Notes: generated by a model not told the origin, from the sequence alone. 64,000 nucleotides of DNA from Planosporangium mesophilum (GCF_016863255.1 NZ_BOON01000040.1:48842-112841), one strand, 5' to 3'. Shown: positions 31,034 through 39,810, counted from the first letter of the stretch. Numbers and translations: made by a program.

Positions 31034-33126
31034 GCGACCCCGACGCGATGCGTGCCCTGTTCAACCCCCGCTCCATCGCGCTCGTCGGGGCCACCGACAA
31101 GTCGGGCTGGTCGGTCAACACGTTCAACAACCTGCGCGCGGGCGGCTTCCCCGGCCCGGTACACCTGGTCAACCCGCGTGCCGAGGTGGTCCACGGCCAA
31201 CGCGCGTACCCGAGCCTGGCGGCGGTCCCCGGCCCGGTCGACCTCGCGTACGTGATGGTGCCGACCGAGGCGGTGCTGCCCGTGCTGCGGGTGGGGGCCA
31301 AGCTGGGGATCCGCCGGTACGTGGTGCTCACCGCGGGCTTCGCGGAGACCGGCGCGCAGGGGCGGGAGCGCGAGGCGGAGCTGGCGGAGTTCGCCCGGCG
31401 CGACGGCCTGACGGTACTGGGGCCGAACGGCAACGGGTACGTCAACGCCTCGGCCCACGTCACGCCGTACGGGCTGCCGATCCCCGGTCCGCTGGCGGCC
31501 GGCCCGGTCGGGGTGGTCCTGCAGAGCGGGGCGCTGGCCAGCTCGATCCTCGCCTTCGCGCAGGCCCGCGACATCGGCATCAGCCTGCTCACCTCGATGG
31601 GCAACGAGATGGCGGTCTCCGTGACCGACGTGGTCGAATACCTCGTCGACGACCCGGCGACCAGGGCGATCGCGCTGTTCCTGGAGTCGGTGCGGCACCC
31701 GGCCGAGTTCGCCAGGGTGGTCCGGCGCGCGACGGCGGCAGGCAAGCCGGTGGTCGCGCTCAAGATCGGGTCGAGCCCGCTCGCCTCGTCCACGGCGCAG
31801 GCCCACACCGGCGCGCTGGTCGGTGACGACGGCGTGATCGACGCCGTGTTCCGCCGGCTCGGCGTGGTCCGGGTGCGCTCGCTGGAGGACCTGATCGTCA
31901 CCGCGGGGCTGCTGGGCGAGGTCGGTCCGCTACCGGGACGGCGGCTCGGCGTGGTCACCCCGTCCGGCGGCGCGTCGGAGATCATCGCGGACCGGGCCGA
32001 GGACGAGGGTCTGGCGCTGCCACCGTTCGCGCCGGAGACGGCCGCGCGGCTCAAGGAGATCCTGCCGGAGTTCGCGACCGTCGCCAACCCGCTGGACGTC
32101 ACCGGGTACGTGGTCGTGGACCGTACCCTGCTCGGCCGGGCCCTGGAGATCGTCGCCGACGACCCCGGCATCGACACGGTCATGCTGCTGCACGACCTGC
32201 CCCGGGTGCCGCCGGCGGACGCCACCCTGATGTACGCGCTGTTCGAGGCGACCGCCGCCCGGATCCGCAACTCGCCCCGCCCGGTGGTCGTGGTCGGCAA
32301 CGTGCTCACCGACGTCACCGAGTTCGGCCGTACGGTGCGGCGGCGCACGGACTTCCCGCACGTCGTCGGCGGGATCGAGCACGGCATGTCGGCGATCGGC
32401 GCGGCGGTCAGGTGGTCGCCGGCCGAGCCGGTCGGCGGGCCACCCGCGGTCGCGACTCCGGTCATCAGCGGCGAACCGATCGGCGTCTGGGCCGAGCACC
32501 GCGCCGCCGCGCTGCTGGCCGACAACGGCGTACCGGTCGTACCCGCCGAACTCGCCGCCGACTCCGGGGCCGCGGTTCAGGCGGCCGAGAAGTTCGGCTA
32601 CCCGGTGGTGCTCAAGGCGGTGGCCGACGGGCTCGCCCACAAGAGCGATCTCAACGGCGTCCGGCTCGACCTGAGCAGCGCCGACGAGGTGCGCCGCGCC
32701 GACCGGGAGGTCCGCGCAGCGCTACGCGCCCGCGGCGCGACCGGCATCGGTACCCTCGTGCAGCCGCAGCGCACCGGCGGGGTGGAGCTGCTGGTCGGGG
32801 TGGTGCGGGACCCGGCGTGGGGGCTGACCCTCGCGGTCGGGCTCGGCGGTATCTGGGTCGAGGTGCTGCGGGACTCCGCGCTGCGCCTGCTCCCGGTCGA
32901 CCGGGACGAGGTGCGCGGCGCACTGGCCGAGCTGCGCGGAGCGCCGCTGCTTCGCGGCGCGCGCGGCGTCGAGCCGGCCGACCTGGACGCGCTGGCCGAT
33001 GTGATCGTCGGCGTGGGGCGGCTCGCGGAAGGCCTGGGCGACCGGCTCGAATCGCTGGAGATCAACCCGCTGTGGGTGTCCGGCTCCCGCGTCGAGGCGC
33101 TGGACGCCCTGGTCACCTGGCGGTGA
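31030..33126 (+). CDS. Acyl-CoA synthetase, ADP-forming (acetate--CoA ligase family)
   Basis: 698 residues in the order CoA-binding (IALVGATDKSGWSVNTFNNL), ligase-CoA domains, then ATP-grasp (AALLADNGVPVVPAELAADS; VVLKAVADGLAHKSDLNGVR). The phosphohistidine segment AQAHTGALVGDD is intact. It interconverts an acyl-CoA and ADP plus Pi with the free acid and ATP, or activates the pathway acid. GTG 31030 overlaps the DUF35 stop. Its 3' end overlaps the convergent pectinesterase gene by 14 bp. Confidence 0.9.
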   Translation: MSDPDAMRALFNPRSIALVGATDKSGWSVNTFNNLRAGGFPGPVHLVNPRAEVVHGQRAYPSLAAVPGPVDLAYVMVPTEAVLPVLRVGAKLGIRRYVVLTAGFAETGAQGREREAELAEFARRDGLTVLGPNGNGYVNASAHVTPYGLPIPGPLAAGPVGVVLQSGALASSILAFAQARDIGISLLTSMGNEMAVSVTDVVEYLVDDPATRAIALFLESVRHPAEFARVVRRATAAGKPVVALKIGSSPLASSTAQAHTGALVGDDGVIDAVFRRLGVVRVRSLEDLIVTAGLLGEVGPLPGRRLGVVTPSGGASEIIADRAEDEGLALPPFAPETAARLKEILPEFATVANPLDVTGYVVVDRTLLGRALEIVADDPGIDTVMLLHDLPRVPPADATLMYALFEATAARIRNSPRPVVVVGNVLTDVTEFGRTVRRRTDFPHVVGGIEHGMSAIGAAVRWSPAEPVGGPPAVATPVISGEPIGVWAEHRAAALLADNGVPVVPAELAADSGAAVQAAEKFGYPVVLKAVADGLAHKSDLNGVRLDLSSADEVRRADREVRAALRARGATGIGTLVQPQRTGGVELLVGVVRDPAWGLTLAVGLGGIWVEVLRDSALRLLPVDRDEVRGALAELRGAPLLRGARGVEPADLDALADVIVGVGRLAEGLGDRLESLEINPLWVSGSRVEALDALVTWR

Positions 33127-34807
33127 CGACGTTGCTGGTGGCGGCCCGCTGACCGGCGGCGGTGAGGTAGCGGAACTCGTACCGGCCGGGCAGCGGCGGT
33201 AGTGTCAGCGCGACGGTGCCCGTCGTCGCGGCGGTGCCGGTCGGCGCACCGGGCCGGCACGCCACGTCCGGTAGGCCGACGCGGCAGACCGCGATACGGT
33301 CGGCCGGCGCGTGGCCCGGGGCGGCGGTCCAGCTCACCGCGTACCCGCGCCCACCGGTCGGCGTGGCGTTGACCGTGGTCGGCACCCAGCCGCCGAGCAC
33401 GAAGCCGGGGTCGCGCCACCGCGCCGCCTCGGTGTCGCTCACCTGGCGCGAGCACGCCAGGCGGGTACCGGTATCGACCGGCCTGCCGGCGAGGTCCGTG
33501 CTGCCGTACTCCCAGTCCTGAAGGTTCGGCGCCTGGGCGCAGTCGTCGGGCGTGATCTGCCACCCCACCGGGGCTATGTGCGCGTCCATCGCGGTGTCGA
33601 GGTACACCGCCTGGCTGTACGGGAACCGGTTGGTCTGTATCCGCCCCAGGTGGACCGAGCCGTCGGGTACGCCGGGCACCCGGGTCAGTCGATTGTGGAC
33701 GAAAACGTTGCCGTGGTGCTCCGCGTCGTTGCGGACCTGCGTGACGTACCCGGCGTGCGCCGACTCCAGCGTGGAGTTCTGGACGAGGACCGAGCCGGTA
33801 CCCCAGACGAAGTCGACGTCGCCCCGGATGAAGCTGTCGGTGACGAAGCCGGTGCCCTGCAGCCGCAGGGTGTCCTGGTAGCTCTCCAGGGTGACCCGGT
33901 TCAGCGTGATGCGCTGGTTGTTGCCCCGGAACGCCTCCGCCTGCGAACCACCGTACGGCGTGGTGTTGCGCAGCGTGATGTTCTCCAGGGTGAAGTCGGG
34001 GGCGTCCACGCCGACCAGCGCGCGCCAGCAGTTGTGCAGGTCCGGCGTTGGCAGGGCGCGCAGCGGGCAGACGTCGGCCGGGCCGCCCGAGGCGCGCGCG
34101 GAGTCGCCGTTGAGCCGGTCGTTGTTGGCGTACCGGATCACCGTGCGGTCGCGGTCCTGCCCGCTGACCGTGATGTGCGGCCGGTCCGGGCGGACGTACA
34201 CGATCTCGTCGTAGGTACCGGCGCGGACGTCGATCCGCACCGGTCGCTGGTTGCCCAACGGTACGGCGTCGACGGCGCCCTGCACCGTGCAGAAGTCACC
34301 CGAGCCGTCAGCGGCGACGGTCAGCCGCGCGGCACCGGCCGGCGGGGGAGCGGCCCTGGTCGTGAACCGCCAGGTGGACGGGTCCCGTACGCCGGGGAAG
34401 CCGGCGACCATGCCGGGATCCATCGTGACGTAGTACGTCTCGCCATACTCGAGCCGCTGGTGCAGGTGGACGGTGACCGTGTCGCCGCTGACCACGACCG
34501 GGTGGTAGGTGAAGAGGTGGGGCTGCCCGGTGTCCGACACCGCCCCGCCGATGGTGCGCTTCGACGATTCGGGATCGGCCACGTCGATGCTGTCGACCAC
34601 GGTCGAGTCGCCGAGGTGGACCCTGATCGCGCCGGTCGTACCGAGCTGGGGCGGGCGGTCGAACGTGAGCCGCAGCGGGGTGTCGACGCAGACGCGGCGC
34701 TGATGGCCCTGAGGTCCGAAGTGGACCTGAGGGCCGGAGGCCGCCGCGGTGCCGCCGCCGAGGGCGATGGCCAGCATGGCGGTCGTCGTGACGCACGCGA
34801 TCCTCAT
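33113..34807 (-). CDS. Secreted pectin methylesterase (CE8) with N-terminal Ig-like domain
   Basis: 564 residues. Signal peptide 1-23, a bacterial Ig-like (Big_5 type) domain to about residue 140, then the pectinesterase beta helix from LTVAADGSGDFCTVQGAVDA. Catalytic segments: QAEAFRG (Gln), LESYQDTLRLQ (Asp), GDVDFVWGTG (Asp) and LGRIQTNRFP, where the usual LGRPW Arg is kept. It removes methyl esters from plant pectin outside the cell. The ~75-residue tail resembles a fibronectin-like module. ATG 34807. It stands alone with no pectate lyase nearby, between catabolic operons. Confidence 0.88.
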   Translation of the reverse strand: MRIACVTTTAMLAIALGGGTAAASGPQVHFGPQGHQRRVCVDTPLRLTFDRPPQLGTTGAIRVHLGDSTVVDSIDVADPESSKRTIGGAVSDTGQPHLFTYHPVVVSGDTVTVHLHQRLEYGETYYVTMDPGMVAGFPGVRDPSTWRFTTRAAPPPAGAARLTVAADGSGDFCTVQGAVDAVPLGNQRPVRIDVRAGTYDEIVYVRPDRPHITVSGQDRDRTVIRYANNDRLNGDSARASGGPADVCPLRALPTPDLHNCWRALVGVDAPDFTLENITLRNTTPYGGSQAEAFRGNNQRITLNRVTLESYQDTLRLQGTGFVTDSFIRGDVDFVWGTGSVLVQNSTLESAHAGYVTQVRNDAEHHGNVFVHNRLTRVPGVPDGSVHLGRIQTNRFPYSQAVYLDTAMDAHIAPVGWQITPDDCAQAPNLQDWEYGSTDLAGRPVDTGTRLACSRQVSDTEAARWRDPGFVLGGWVPTTVNATPTGGRGYAVSWTAAPGHAPADRIAVCRVGLPDVACRPGAPTGTAATTGTVALTLPPLPGRYEFRYLTAAGQRAATSNVVTAR

Positions 34808-34876
34808 CGGCGGACCGTACCAATCAGCCAACGTCGATTCCGCGTGTTTCTGCCGGGCGGGATGCTGGAGCGGACC

Positions 34877-34935
34877 CTGTTGCCTATCCGGGAGCAGAGC
34901 AAAGCAGACCGCGAAGTGCCCTCCGCTCCGCACGC
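34877..34935 (+). repeat. REP-like repeat, copy 2
   Basis: A 59-base unit, 57 of 59 identical to the minus-strand unit at 20418-20361. It begins CTGTTGCCTATCCGGGAG and ends CTCCGCTCCGCACGC. It lies in the 200-bp gap between two minus-strand genes, the FAH-family enzyme and the pectinesterase. Only one arm of the copy 1 hairpin is present. Confidence 0.85.
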
Positions 34936-35007
34936 GGCGCGCGTCGCTCCGCATCGGCCACCGCTACCGCCGGGGGTACCGGTAGCGGTGGCCTGTCCTC
35001 GAGCCGC

Positions 35008-35859
35008 TCAGGCGTTGACGAGCCGCTGCCGCTGCCGCCCGAGGCCGCTGATCTCCAGCTCCATGACGTCGCCGGCGGCCAGGTACGGGAACCGTCCGGA
35101 CAGCGCGACGCCCTGCGGGGTACCGGTGTTGATGACGTCCCCGGGCTCGAGCACCAGGTACTGGCTCAGGTGCCAGACCAGCTCGCGGACCCCGAAGATC
35201 ATGTCCTTGGTGTTCGAGTTCTGCCGCTGCTCGCCGTTGACCCGCGACGACAGGTCCAGCGCCTGCGGGTCGGCCACGTCGGCGGCAGGTACCAGCCAGG
35301 GGCCGAGCGGGTTGAACGTCTCGCAGCACTTGCCCTTCGACCACTGTCCGCCCGACTGGGCCATCTGGAAGTCCCGCTCGGAGACGTCGTTGCTGACCGC
35401 GTACCCGGCGATGCAGGCGTCCGCGTCGGCGTGGCTGTCCAGGTAGCGGGCGGTACGGCCGATGACGACCGCCAGCTCCACCTCCCAGTCCGTCTTGCTC
35501 GAGCCGCGGGGGATGCGGACGTCGTCGTACGGGCCGACCACGGTGTTCGGAGTCTTGAAGAAGATGATGGGTACCGTGGGCGGCTCGGAGCCGCTCTCCG
35601 CGGCGTGCGCGGCGTAGTTCTGTCCGATACAGATCACCGCGCCCGGGCGGGCGACCGGGGCGCCGATCCGCTGGCCGGCGAGGTCCACGCGGGGGAGGGC
35701 GCCGCCGGCGAGCGCGGCGCGGGCCCGCTCCACGCCGTCGGCACCGAGGAAGGCGCCGTCGATGTCGGTCGTGATGGAGGAGAGGTCGTAGGCGTTGCCG
35801 TCGTCGTCGCAGACGACGGGGCGCTCCGCTCCGGCGGCGCCGATCCGCATCAGTCGCAT
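35008..35859 (-). CDS. Fumarylacetoacetate hydrolase family protein
   Basis: 283 residues. IGQNYAAHAAESGSEPPTVP, metal ligands Glu-x-Glu in TDWEVELAVVIGR and the Asp of GYAVSNDVSERDFQ, then NPLGPWLVPA and NTGTPQGVALSG. The family splits or hydrates acylpyruvates and 2-oxo-dioic acids such as 2-hydroxyhepta-2,4-diene-1,7-dioate. ATG 35859 has AGGA nine bases upstream. It follows the IclR gene on the same strand (143-bp gap with its own repeats) and probably belongs to the pathway of the large operon. Confidence 0.88.
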   Translation of the reverse strand: MRLMRIGAAGAERPVVCDDDGNAYDLSSITTDIDGAFLGADGVERARAALAGGALPRVDLAGQRIGAPVARPGAVICIGQNYAAHAAESGSEPPTVPIIFFKTPNTVVGPYDDVRIPRGSSKTDWEVELAVVIGRTARYLDSHADADACIAGYAVSNDVSERDFQMAQSGGQWSKGKCCETFNPLGPWLVPAADVADPQALDLSSRVNGEQRQNSNTKDMIFGVRELVWHLSQYLVLEPGDVINTGTPQGVALSGRFPYLAAGDVMELEISGLGRQRQRLVNA

Positions 35860-35893
35860 CTGGTGGTGTCCTCTCGAGCGCGTCGGGCGGGGT

Positions 35894-35929
35894 CACGGTA
35901 AAGCTGACGGGTGCACGCTAAAGCTACGG
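35894..35929 (-). promoter_or_regulatory. 20-bp-period direct repeat before the FAH-family gene
   Basis: CACGGTAAAGCTGACGG (35894-35910) and CACGCTAAAGCTACGG (35914-35929) share CACGSTAAAGCT at a 20-bp period, 35-70 bp upstream of the gene. TAAAGCT is AT-rich for this DNA. This suggests a regulator site separate from the IclR-enoyl hydratase region. Confidence 0.4.
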
Positions 35930-36002
35930 CTGGCCGGGCGCGCGACGCGAGGTGCCGGTCCGCATGGTGGAACGGCCGGGGCCGGCCGGTCACCCGGACG
36001 GG

Positions 36003-36740
36003 TCAGGCGTCCAGGCGCCGGGACAGCGACAGCGCCGCGGTCAGGACCGCGGGGGCGAACCGGCGCGCGGTGCTCATGCTGTCCATACCGGTGATCGACA
36101 GGGCGCCGACGGGGACCCGCTTCGCGTTGACCAGCGGGCTGGCCGCGCAGAACATGCCCAGCCGGGACTCCTCGACGTCGAAGGCGACCCTGCGCTCGCG
36201 GATCGCGGCCAGGTCGCTGAGCAGGCGCGCCGCGTCGGTGATGCTCTTCGACGTGATCGGCCGCAGCCCGGCCGCGATCACCTCGTCCACGACGTGCGGC
36301 GGGGAGAACGCCAGGATCGCCTTGCCCAGCGCGGTGCAGTGCAGGGGCAGGCGTCCGCCGGTACGGGAGTGGGGTACCAGGCGACCCCGGCTGACCAACT
36401 TTTCCACGTACACGATTTCGTTGCCGTGGCGAACGGCCAGGTTGACGGTCTGGTGCGTGGTCTCGTAGAGGTCCTCCAGGTAGGGCAGGGCGAGGTCGCG
36501 CAGACCGCGCTGCGCCGGCACCAGATGACCGAGTTCGAACAGGCGCATGCCGAGCCGGAGCCCGGTCGGTGTCCGCTCGAGGGCGCCCCACTCGACGAGG
36601 TCGGCGACCATCCGGTGCGCCGTGGTCTTCGGTACCCCGGTGTGGCGCGCCAGATCGCCCAGGGTGAGTTCGTCCACGCCTGGGCGAAATGCGTCGAGCA
36701 GATGCAGTGCGCGAAGAAGTGATGACTGTGTGGTCCGCAT
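36003..36740 (-). CDS. IclR-family transcriptional regulator
   Basis: 245 residues. Winged helix-turn-helix LTLGDLARHTGVPKTTAHRM in the first 60 residues and the IclR effector domain after it (VNLAVRHGNEIVYVEKLVS, HCTALGKAILAFSP, RERRVAFDVEESRLGMFCAA, GALSITGMDS). ATG 36740 is chosen because the family usually starts 10-15 residues before the helix-turn-helix. It is divergent from the 26-kb operon that begins with an enoyl-CoA hydratase, with inverted repeats in the gap, so it is the probable regulator of that operon and of itself. Confidence 0.9.
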   Translation of the reverse strand: MRTTQSSLLRALHLLDAFRPGVDELTLGDLARHTGVPKTTAHRMVADLVEWGALERTPTGLRLGMRLFELGHLVPAQRGLRDLALPYLEDLYETTHQTVNLAVRHGNEIVYVEKLVSRGRLVPHSRTGGRLPLHCTALGKAILAFSPPHVVDEVIAAGLRPITSKSITDAARLLSDLAAIRERRVAFDVEESRLGMFCAASPLVNAKRVPVGALSITGMDSMSTARRFAPAVLTAALSLSRRLDA

Positions 36741-36783
36741 AACGGAACGCAGCCTTGCACGGTCAGATGCGTGTTGCCAAGGT

Positions 36784-36822
36784 GTGTCGAACGACACTCC
36801 AGTTGCGAGTCTCACAATGAGA
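36784..36822. promoter_or_regulatory. Inverted repeats between iclR and the large operon
   Basis: GTGTCG-AA-CGACAC (36784-36797) and TCTCA-CAA-TGAGA (36810-36822) sit in the 127-bp gap between divergent starts. IclR proteins bind short inverted repeats in such gaps. The second repeat is 46 bp before the enoyl-CoA hydratase start. Confidence 0.5.
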
Positions 36823-36867
36823 TGTCGCACGGCGGGGTCTGTCACTCCCACGGAGGTGCCCGCACGC

Positions 36868-37647
36868 ATGTCAGAAGATGTCCTGTTCACGGTGGACGAA
36901 CACGTCGCATACGTGACGATCAACCGGCCGGAGCGACGTAACGCCCTGAGCATCGGTGTGATGAGCGAGCTGACCGACGTCTTCTGCGAGGTCGCCGCCG
37001 ACGACGACGTCTGGGCGGTCCTTCTCACCGGTGCGGGGGACAAGGCCTTCTGTGCCGGCGCCGACCTGAAGGAGCTCGACGAGCGCGCCCGGGAGGGCAA
37101 GCGGTTCCCGATGCCGATGACCGGGCCGGGGCGCAACCTGTTCGAGGTCGTCCTGGAGACGTACAAGCCGGTCGTCGCCGCCCTCAACGGCCCGGTGCTG
37201 GCCGGCGGGTGCGAGCTCGCGCTCGCCTGCGACCTGCGCATCGCCGCCGACCATGCCTACATCGGGCTGCCGGAGGCGAAGCGGGGTATGGGCGCCAACC
37301 TGGCCACGGTGCTGCTGCCGCGGTTGGTGCCGCGGCCGATCGCGCTGGAGATGCTGTACACCGGCGACCCGCTGCAGCCGGACGAGGCCCTGAAATGGGG
37401 CCTGTACAACCGCGTCGTCCCCCGGGAGAAGCTGCGCGACGAGAGTGAGGCGTTCGTCCGCTCGATCGTGGCCAACGCGCCGCTGACCCTGCGCCGCTAC
37501 AAGGAGATGACGACCAAGGGCTGGGAGCTGTCGGTCCACGCCGCGCTGCGCCTCAACGCCGGCCCCAACCCGTACCTGAGTGAAGACCGTGAGGAGGGCG
37601 TGCGCGCCTTCGTCGAGAAGCGGGCGCCGAAGTGGCGGGGCCGGTAA
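36868..37647 (+). CDS. Enoyl-CoA hydratase/isomerase (crotonase family)
   Basis: 259 residues. VAYVTINRPERRNALSIGVM, AFCAGADLKEL and VVAALNGPVLAGGCELALAC with the oxyanion Gly, then IGLPEAKRGMGANLATVLLP with Glu at one catalytic position; the second position is Ala-rich rather than the usual Glu, so the exact reaction is uncertain. ATG 36868 follows GGAGG. It is the first gene of the large operon and faces the IclR gene. A hairpin covers its stop codon, which may lower expression of the genes that follow. Confidence 0.9.
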   Translation: MSEDVLFTVDEHVAYVTINRPERRNALSIGVMSELTDVFCEVAADDDVWAVLLTGAGDKAFCAGADLKELDERAREGKRFPMPMTGPGRNLFEVVLETYKPVVAALNGPVLAGGCELALACDLRIAADHAYIGLPEAKRGMGANLATVLLPRLVPRPIALEMLYTGDPLQPDEALKWGLYNRVVPREKLRDESEAFVRSIVANAPLTLRRYKEMTTKGWELSVHAALRLNAGPNPYLSEDREEGVRAFVEKRAPKWRGR

Positions 37648-37656
37648 CCGGCCCCG
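37636..37656 (+). terminator. Hairpin over the enoyl-CoA hydratase stop codon
   Basis: CGGGGCCGG-TAA-CCGGCCCCG, a perfect 9-bp stem whose loop is the stop codon. With 64 bp left before the transporter gene and no T tract it is more likely an attenuator or an mRNA 3' end protector than a full stop. Confidence 0.45.
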
Positions 37657-37719
37657 ACCGTCCTCGGTACTGATCGATCCACCGTTCCGAGCCCCAACAC
37701 CCCCACAGCTGGAGGAAGC

Positions 37720-38925
37720 ATGCCGTTATCAAGGAGAAATGCGAAGATTGCGCCGATTGTTGGCGCAGCTCTTCTGATCGGACTCGCGGGCTGCGGCGCC
37801 GACGCCACGGGCGGTGGCGGCAGCGGGGACGCGGGCGGAAAGTGCGTGCTCCAGATCGGTACCCTCGGCCCGCTGACCGGTCCGGCGGCCGATTTCGGCC
37901 TGTCCATGGAGGGCAGCACCAAGTTCGTCGCCGAGGAGGCGAACAAGGCCGGCGGCGTCAAGGTCGGCAACAAGACCTGCCAGGTCAAGGTGGTCAGCTA
38001 CGACACCGGCTACACCAGCGCCGGCGCGGCGAACGGCGCGAACGACTTCGCCTCCAAGGGCGTGAAGTTCGTGATCGGCCCGCTGGGCGCCACCGAGGTC
38101 ACCGGCATGAAGCCGGTCGCCGACCGCAGCAAGATGCTGCTGCTCGCCAACGGCTTCGGGCTCGACGCCCTGGAGAAGAAGTACCCGCTGGTGTTCCACA
38201 TCGGACCGGGGCCGTTCGTCTGGTCCGGGCCGATCATCAAGGAGGCCAGGACCCGGTTCGGCTTCACCTCGGCCGCGGTCATCGCCCCGAACGACCAGAG
38301 CGGCAACGACATCGCCGTCATCAACGAAAAGAAGTTCTCCGAGCAGGGCATCCCGGTCAAGCGCGACACGTACCAGCGCGGCACCCAGGACTTCGCCCCG
38401 ATCGTCTCCCGGCTGATGGCCACCAGGGCCGACGTCATCGACTTCGCCTCGTCGCCGGCCGGCGACGTCGGCACGATGATCAAGCAGCTCCGGCAGGCCG
38501 GCTACCAGGGCAGCTTCGCCCGGCTCGGCGGCGAGAGCACCAACGAGATCACCCGCGTCGCGGGCATCGAGGCGATGAAGAACTTCTTCTACTACTCGCC
38601 GGTCGACCTGACCGACCCGAAGATCGCCGCGCTGGCGAAGGAGTACGAGGCGGTCGCCGGGATCAAGGCGACCGGTATTTCGCTGGGCTGGGTCCCCGGC
38701 GGCCGAGCGCTGCTGCGGGCCATCTCCAAGGCCGGCACCATCGACGACACCGCCAAGGTGGCCGAGGCGCTGCGCGCCGACGACCTGAAGGACACCACGC
38801 TCGGCCAGGGCGTCTGGACCGGCCAGCAGCAGTTCGGGGTCAACCAGGAGATGTCGTGGCCCTTCTCGATCGGCGTCATCAAGGACGCTCAGCCGTCCGT
38901 GTTCAAGACGCTGTCGGCCGAGTGA
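37720..38925 (+). CDS. livK: ABC transporter substrate-binding lipoprotein (Liv/HAAT type)
   Basis: 401 residues. Lipoprotein signal peptide with lipobox IGLAGCG (Cys about 27), then the periplasmic-binding-protein type I fold: VLQIGTLGPLTGPAADFGLS, KFVIGPLGATEVTGMKPVAD, GFTSAAVIAPNDQSGND. HAAT-family receptors bind branched amino acids but also aromatic and dicarboxylic acids, so the ligand is open. ATG 37720 follows GGAGGAA. Codon 3 is TTA, very rare in such DNA. It precedes livH by 18 bp. Confidence 0.92.
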   Translation: MPLSRRNAKIAPIVGAALLIGLAGCGADATGGGGSGDAGGKCVLQIGTLGPLTGPAADFGLSMEGSTKFVAEEANKAGGVKVGNKTCQVKVVSYDTGYTSAGAANGANDFASKGVKFVIGPLGATEVTGMKPVADRSKMLLLANGFGLDALEKKYPLVFHIGPGPFVWSGPIIKEARTRFGFTSAAVIAPNDQSGNDIAVINEKKFSEQGIPVKRDTYQRGTQDFAPIVSRLMATRADVIDFASSPAGDVGTMIKQLRQAGYQGSFARLGGESTNEITRVAGIEAMKNFFYYSPVDLTDPKIAALAKEYEAVAGIKATGISLGWVPGGRALLRAISKAGTIDDTAKVAEALRADDLKDTTLGQGVWTGQQQFGVNQEMSWPFSIGVIKDAQPSVFKTLSAE

Positions 38926-38943
38926 GCTGAGGAGGAGGCGGTC

Positions 38944-39810
38944 ATGAACGGATTTCTGCAGGCGTTCGTCAACGGGCTGACGCTCGGTGCGCAGTACGCG
39001 CTGATGGCGCTGGGCTTCTCACTGATTTTCGGCATCCTCGGCGTGATGAACTTCGCCCACGGCGCGTTCTACGCCCTGGGCGGCTACGTCGCCTACCTGG
39101 TGGACAAGACGCTCGGGTTGCCGTACGCCCTGGCGGTCGTCGCCGCAGTCCTCATGACCGCCGCGCTCGGCTACGTCTTCGAACTGGTTGTGATCGAGCG
39201 TCGGATCGATGACCATCTGGCCACCATCGTTCTGACGCTCGGTCTCAGCCTCGTCGTCGGCGCATCACTGCTGGCGATATTCGGCCCGAGATCGGTGGAC
39301 TTCCCGGCACCGCTGACCGGGACGCTGCGGGCCGGCGGGGTGTACATCCCCACCGCCCGGTTGATGATCATCGTGGTCTCGGCCGCGGCGATCGCCGGCG
39401 TCTACCTGCTGCTGTACCGCACCCGGCTGGGCAACGCGCTGCGCGCCCTGGCCGACGACCGCACCATCGCGCTGGCCCAGGGCATACGCCCCAAGGTCCT
39501 GTTCCCGCTGGCGTTCGGGCTCGCCACCGGCCTGGCGGGGCTGACCGGCGCACTGGTCACACCGATCTTCTCGCTGGCGCCGTTCGTCGGGGAGCACGTA
39601 CTGATGATCTCGTTCCTGGCCGTCATCCTCGGCGGCCTCGGCAGCCTGCCCGGTGCGGTGATCGCCTCCATCCTGGTGGGTCTCGTCGAGTCCTTCGTCG
39701 GGTTCTACATCGGCGGCTCGTGGGCGCCGCTGATGCTGTTCACCGCGGTGCTGGTCCTGCTCGTCGTGCGGCCGACCGGCCTGTTCGGCGCGAAGGCCGC
39801 CCATGTCTAG
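38944..39810 (+). CDS. livH: Branched-chain-amino-acid-type ABC permease (LivH)
   Basis: 288 residues, about eight membrane helices. ALMALGFSLIFGILGVMNFA and HGAFYALGGYVAYL at the start, and the LivH loop LGNALRALADDRTIALAQGI, which contacts the ATPase, followed by GLGSLPGAVIASILVGLVES. It forms half of the membrane channel with the LivM part of the next protein. ATG 38944; it overlaps the next gene by 8 bp. Confidence 0.93.
   Translation: MNGFLQAFVNGLTLGAQYALMALGFSLIFGILGVMNFAHGAFYALGGYVAYLVDKTLGLPYALAVVAAVLMTAALGYVFELVVIERRIDDHLATIVLTLGLSLVVGASLLAIFGPRSVDFPAPLTGTLRAGGVYIPTARLMIIVVSAAAIAGVYLLLYRTRLGNALRALADDRTIALAQGIRPKVLFPLAFGLATGLAGLTGALVTPIFSLAPFVGEHVLMISFLAVILGGLGSLPGAVIASILVGLVESFVGFYIGGSWAPLMLFTAVLVLLVVRPTGLFGAKAAHV

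Noticed and set aside
20361..34935. CRISPR array
   Set aside because: The repeat copies are 14 kb apart and in opposite orientation, with no spacers and no cas genes.
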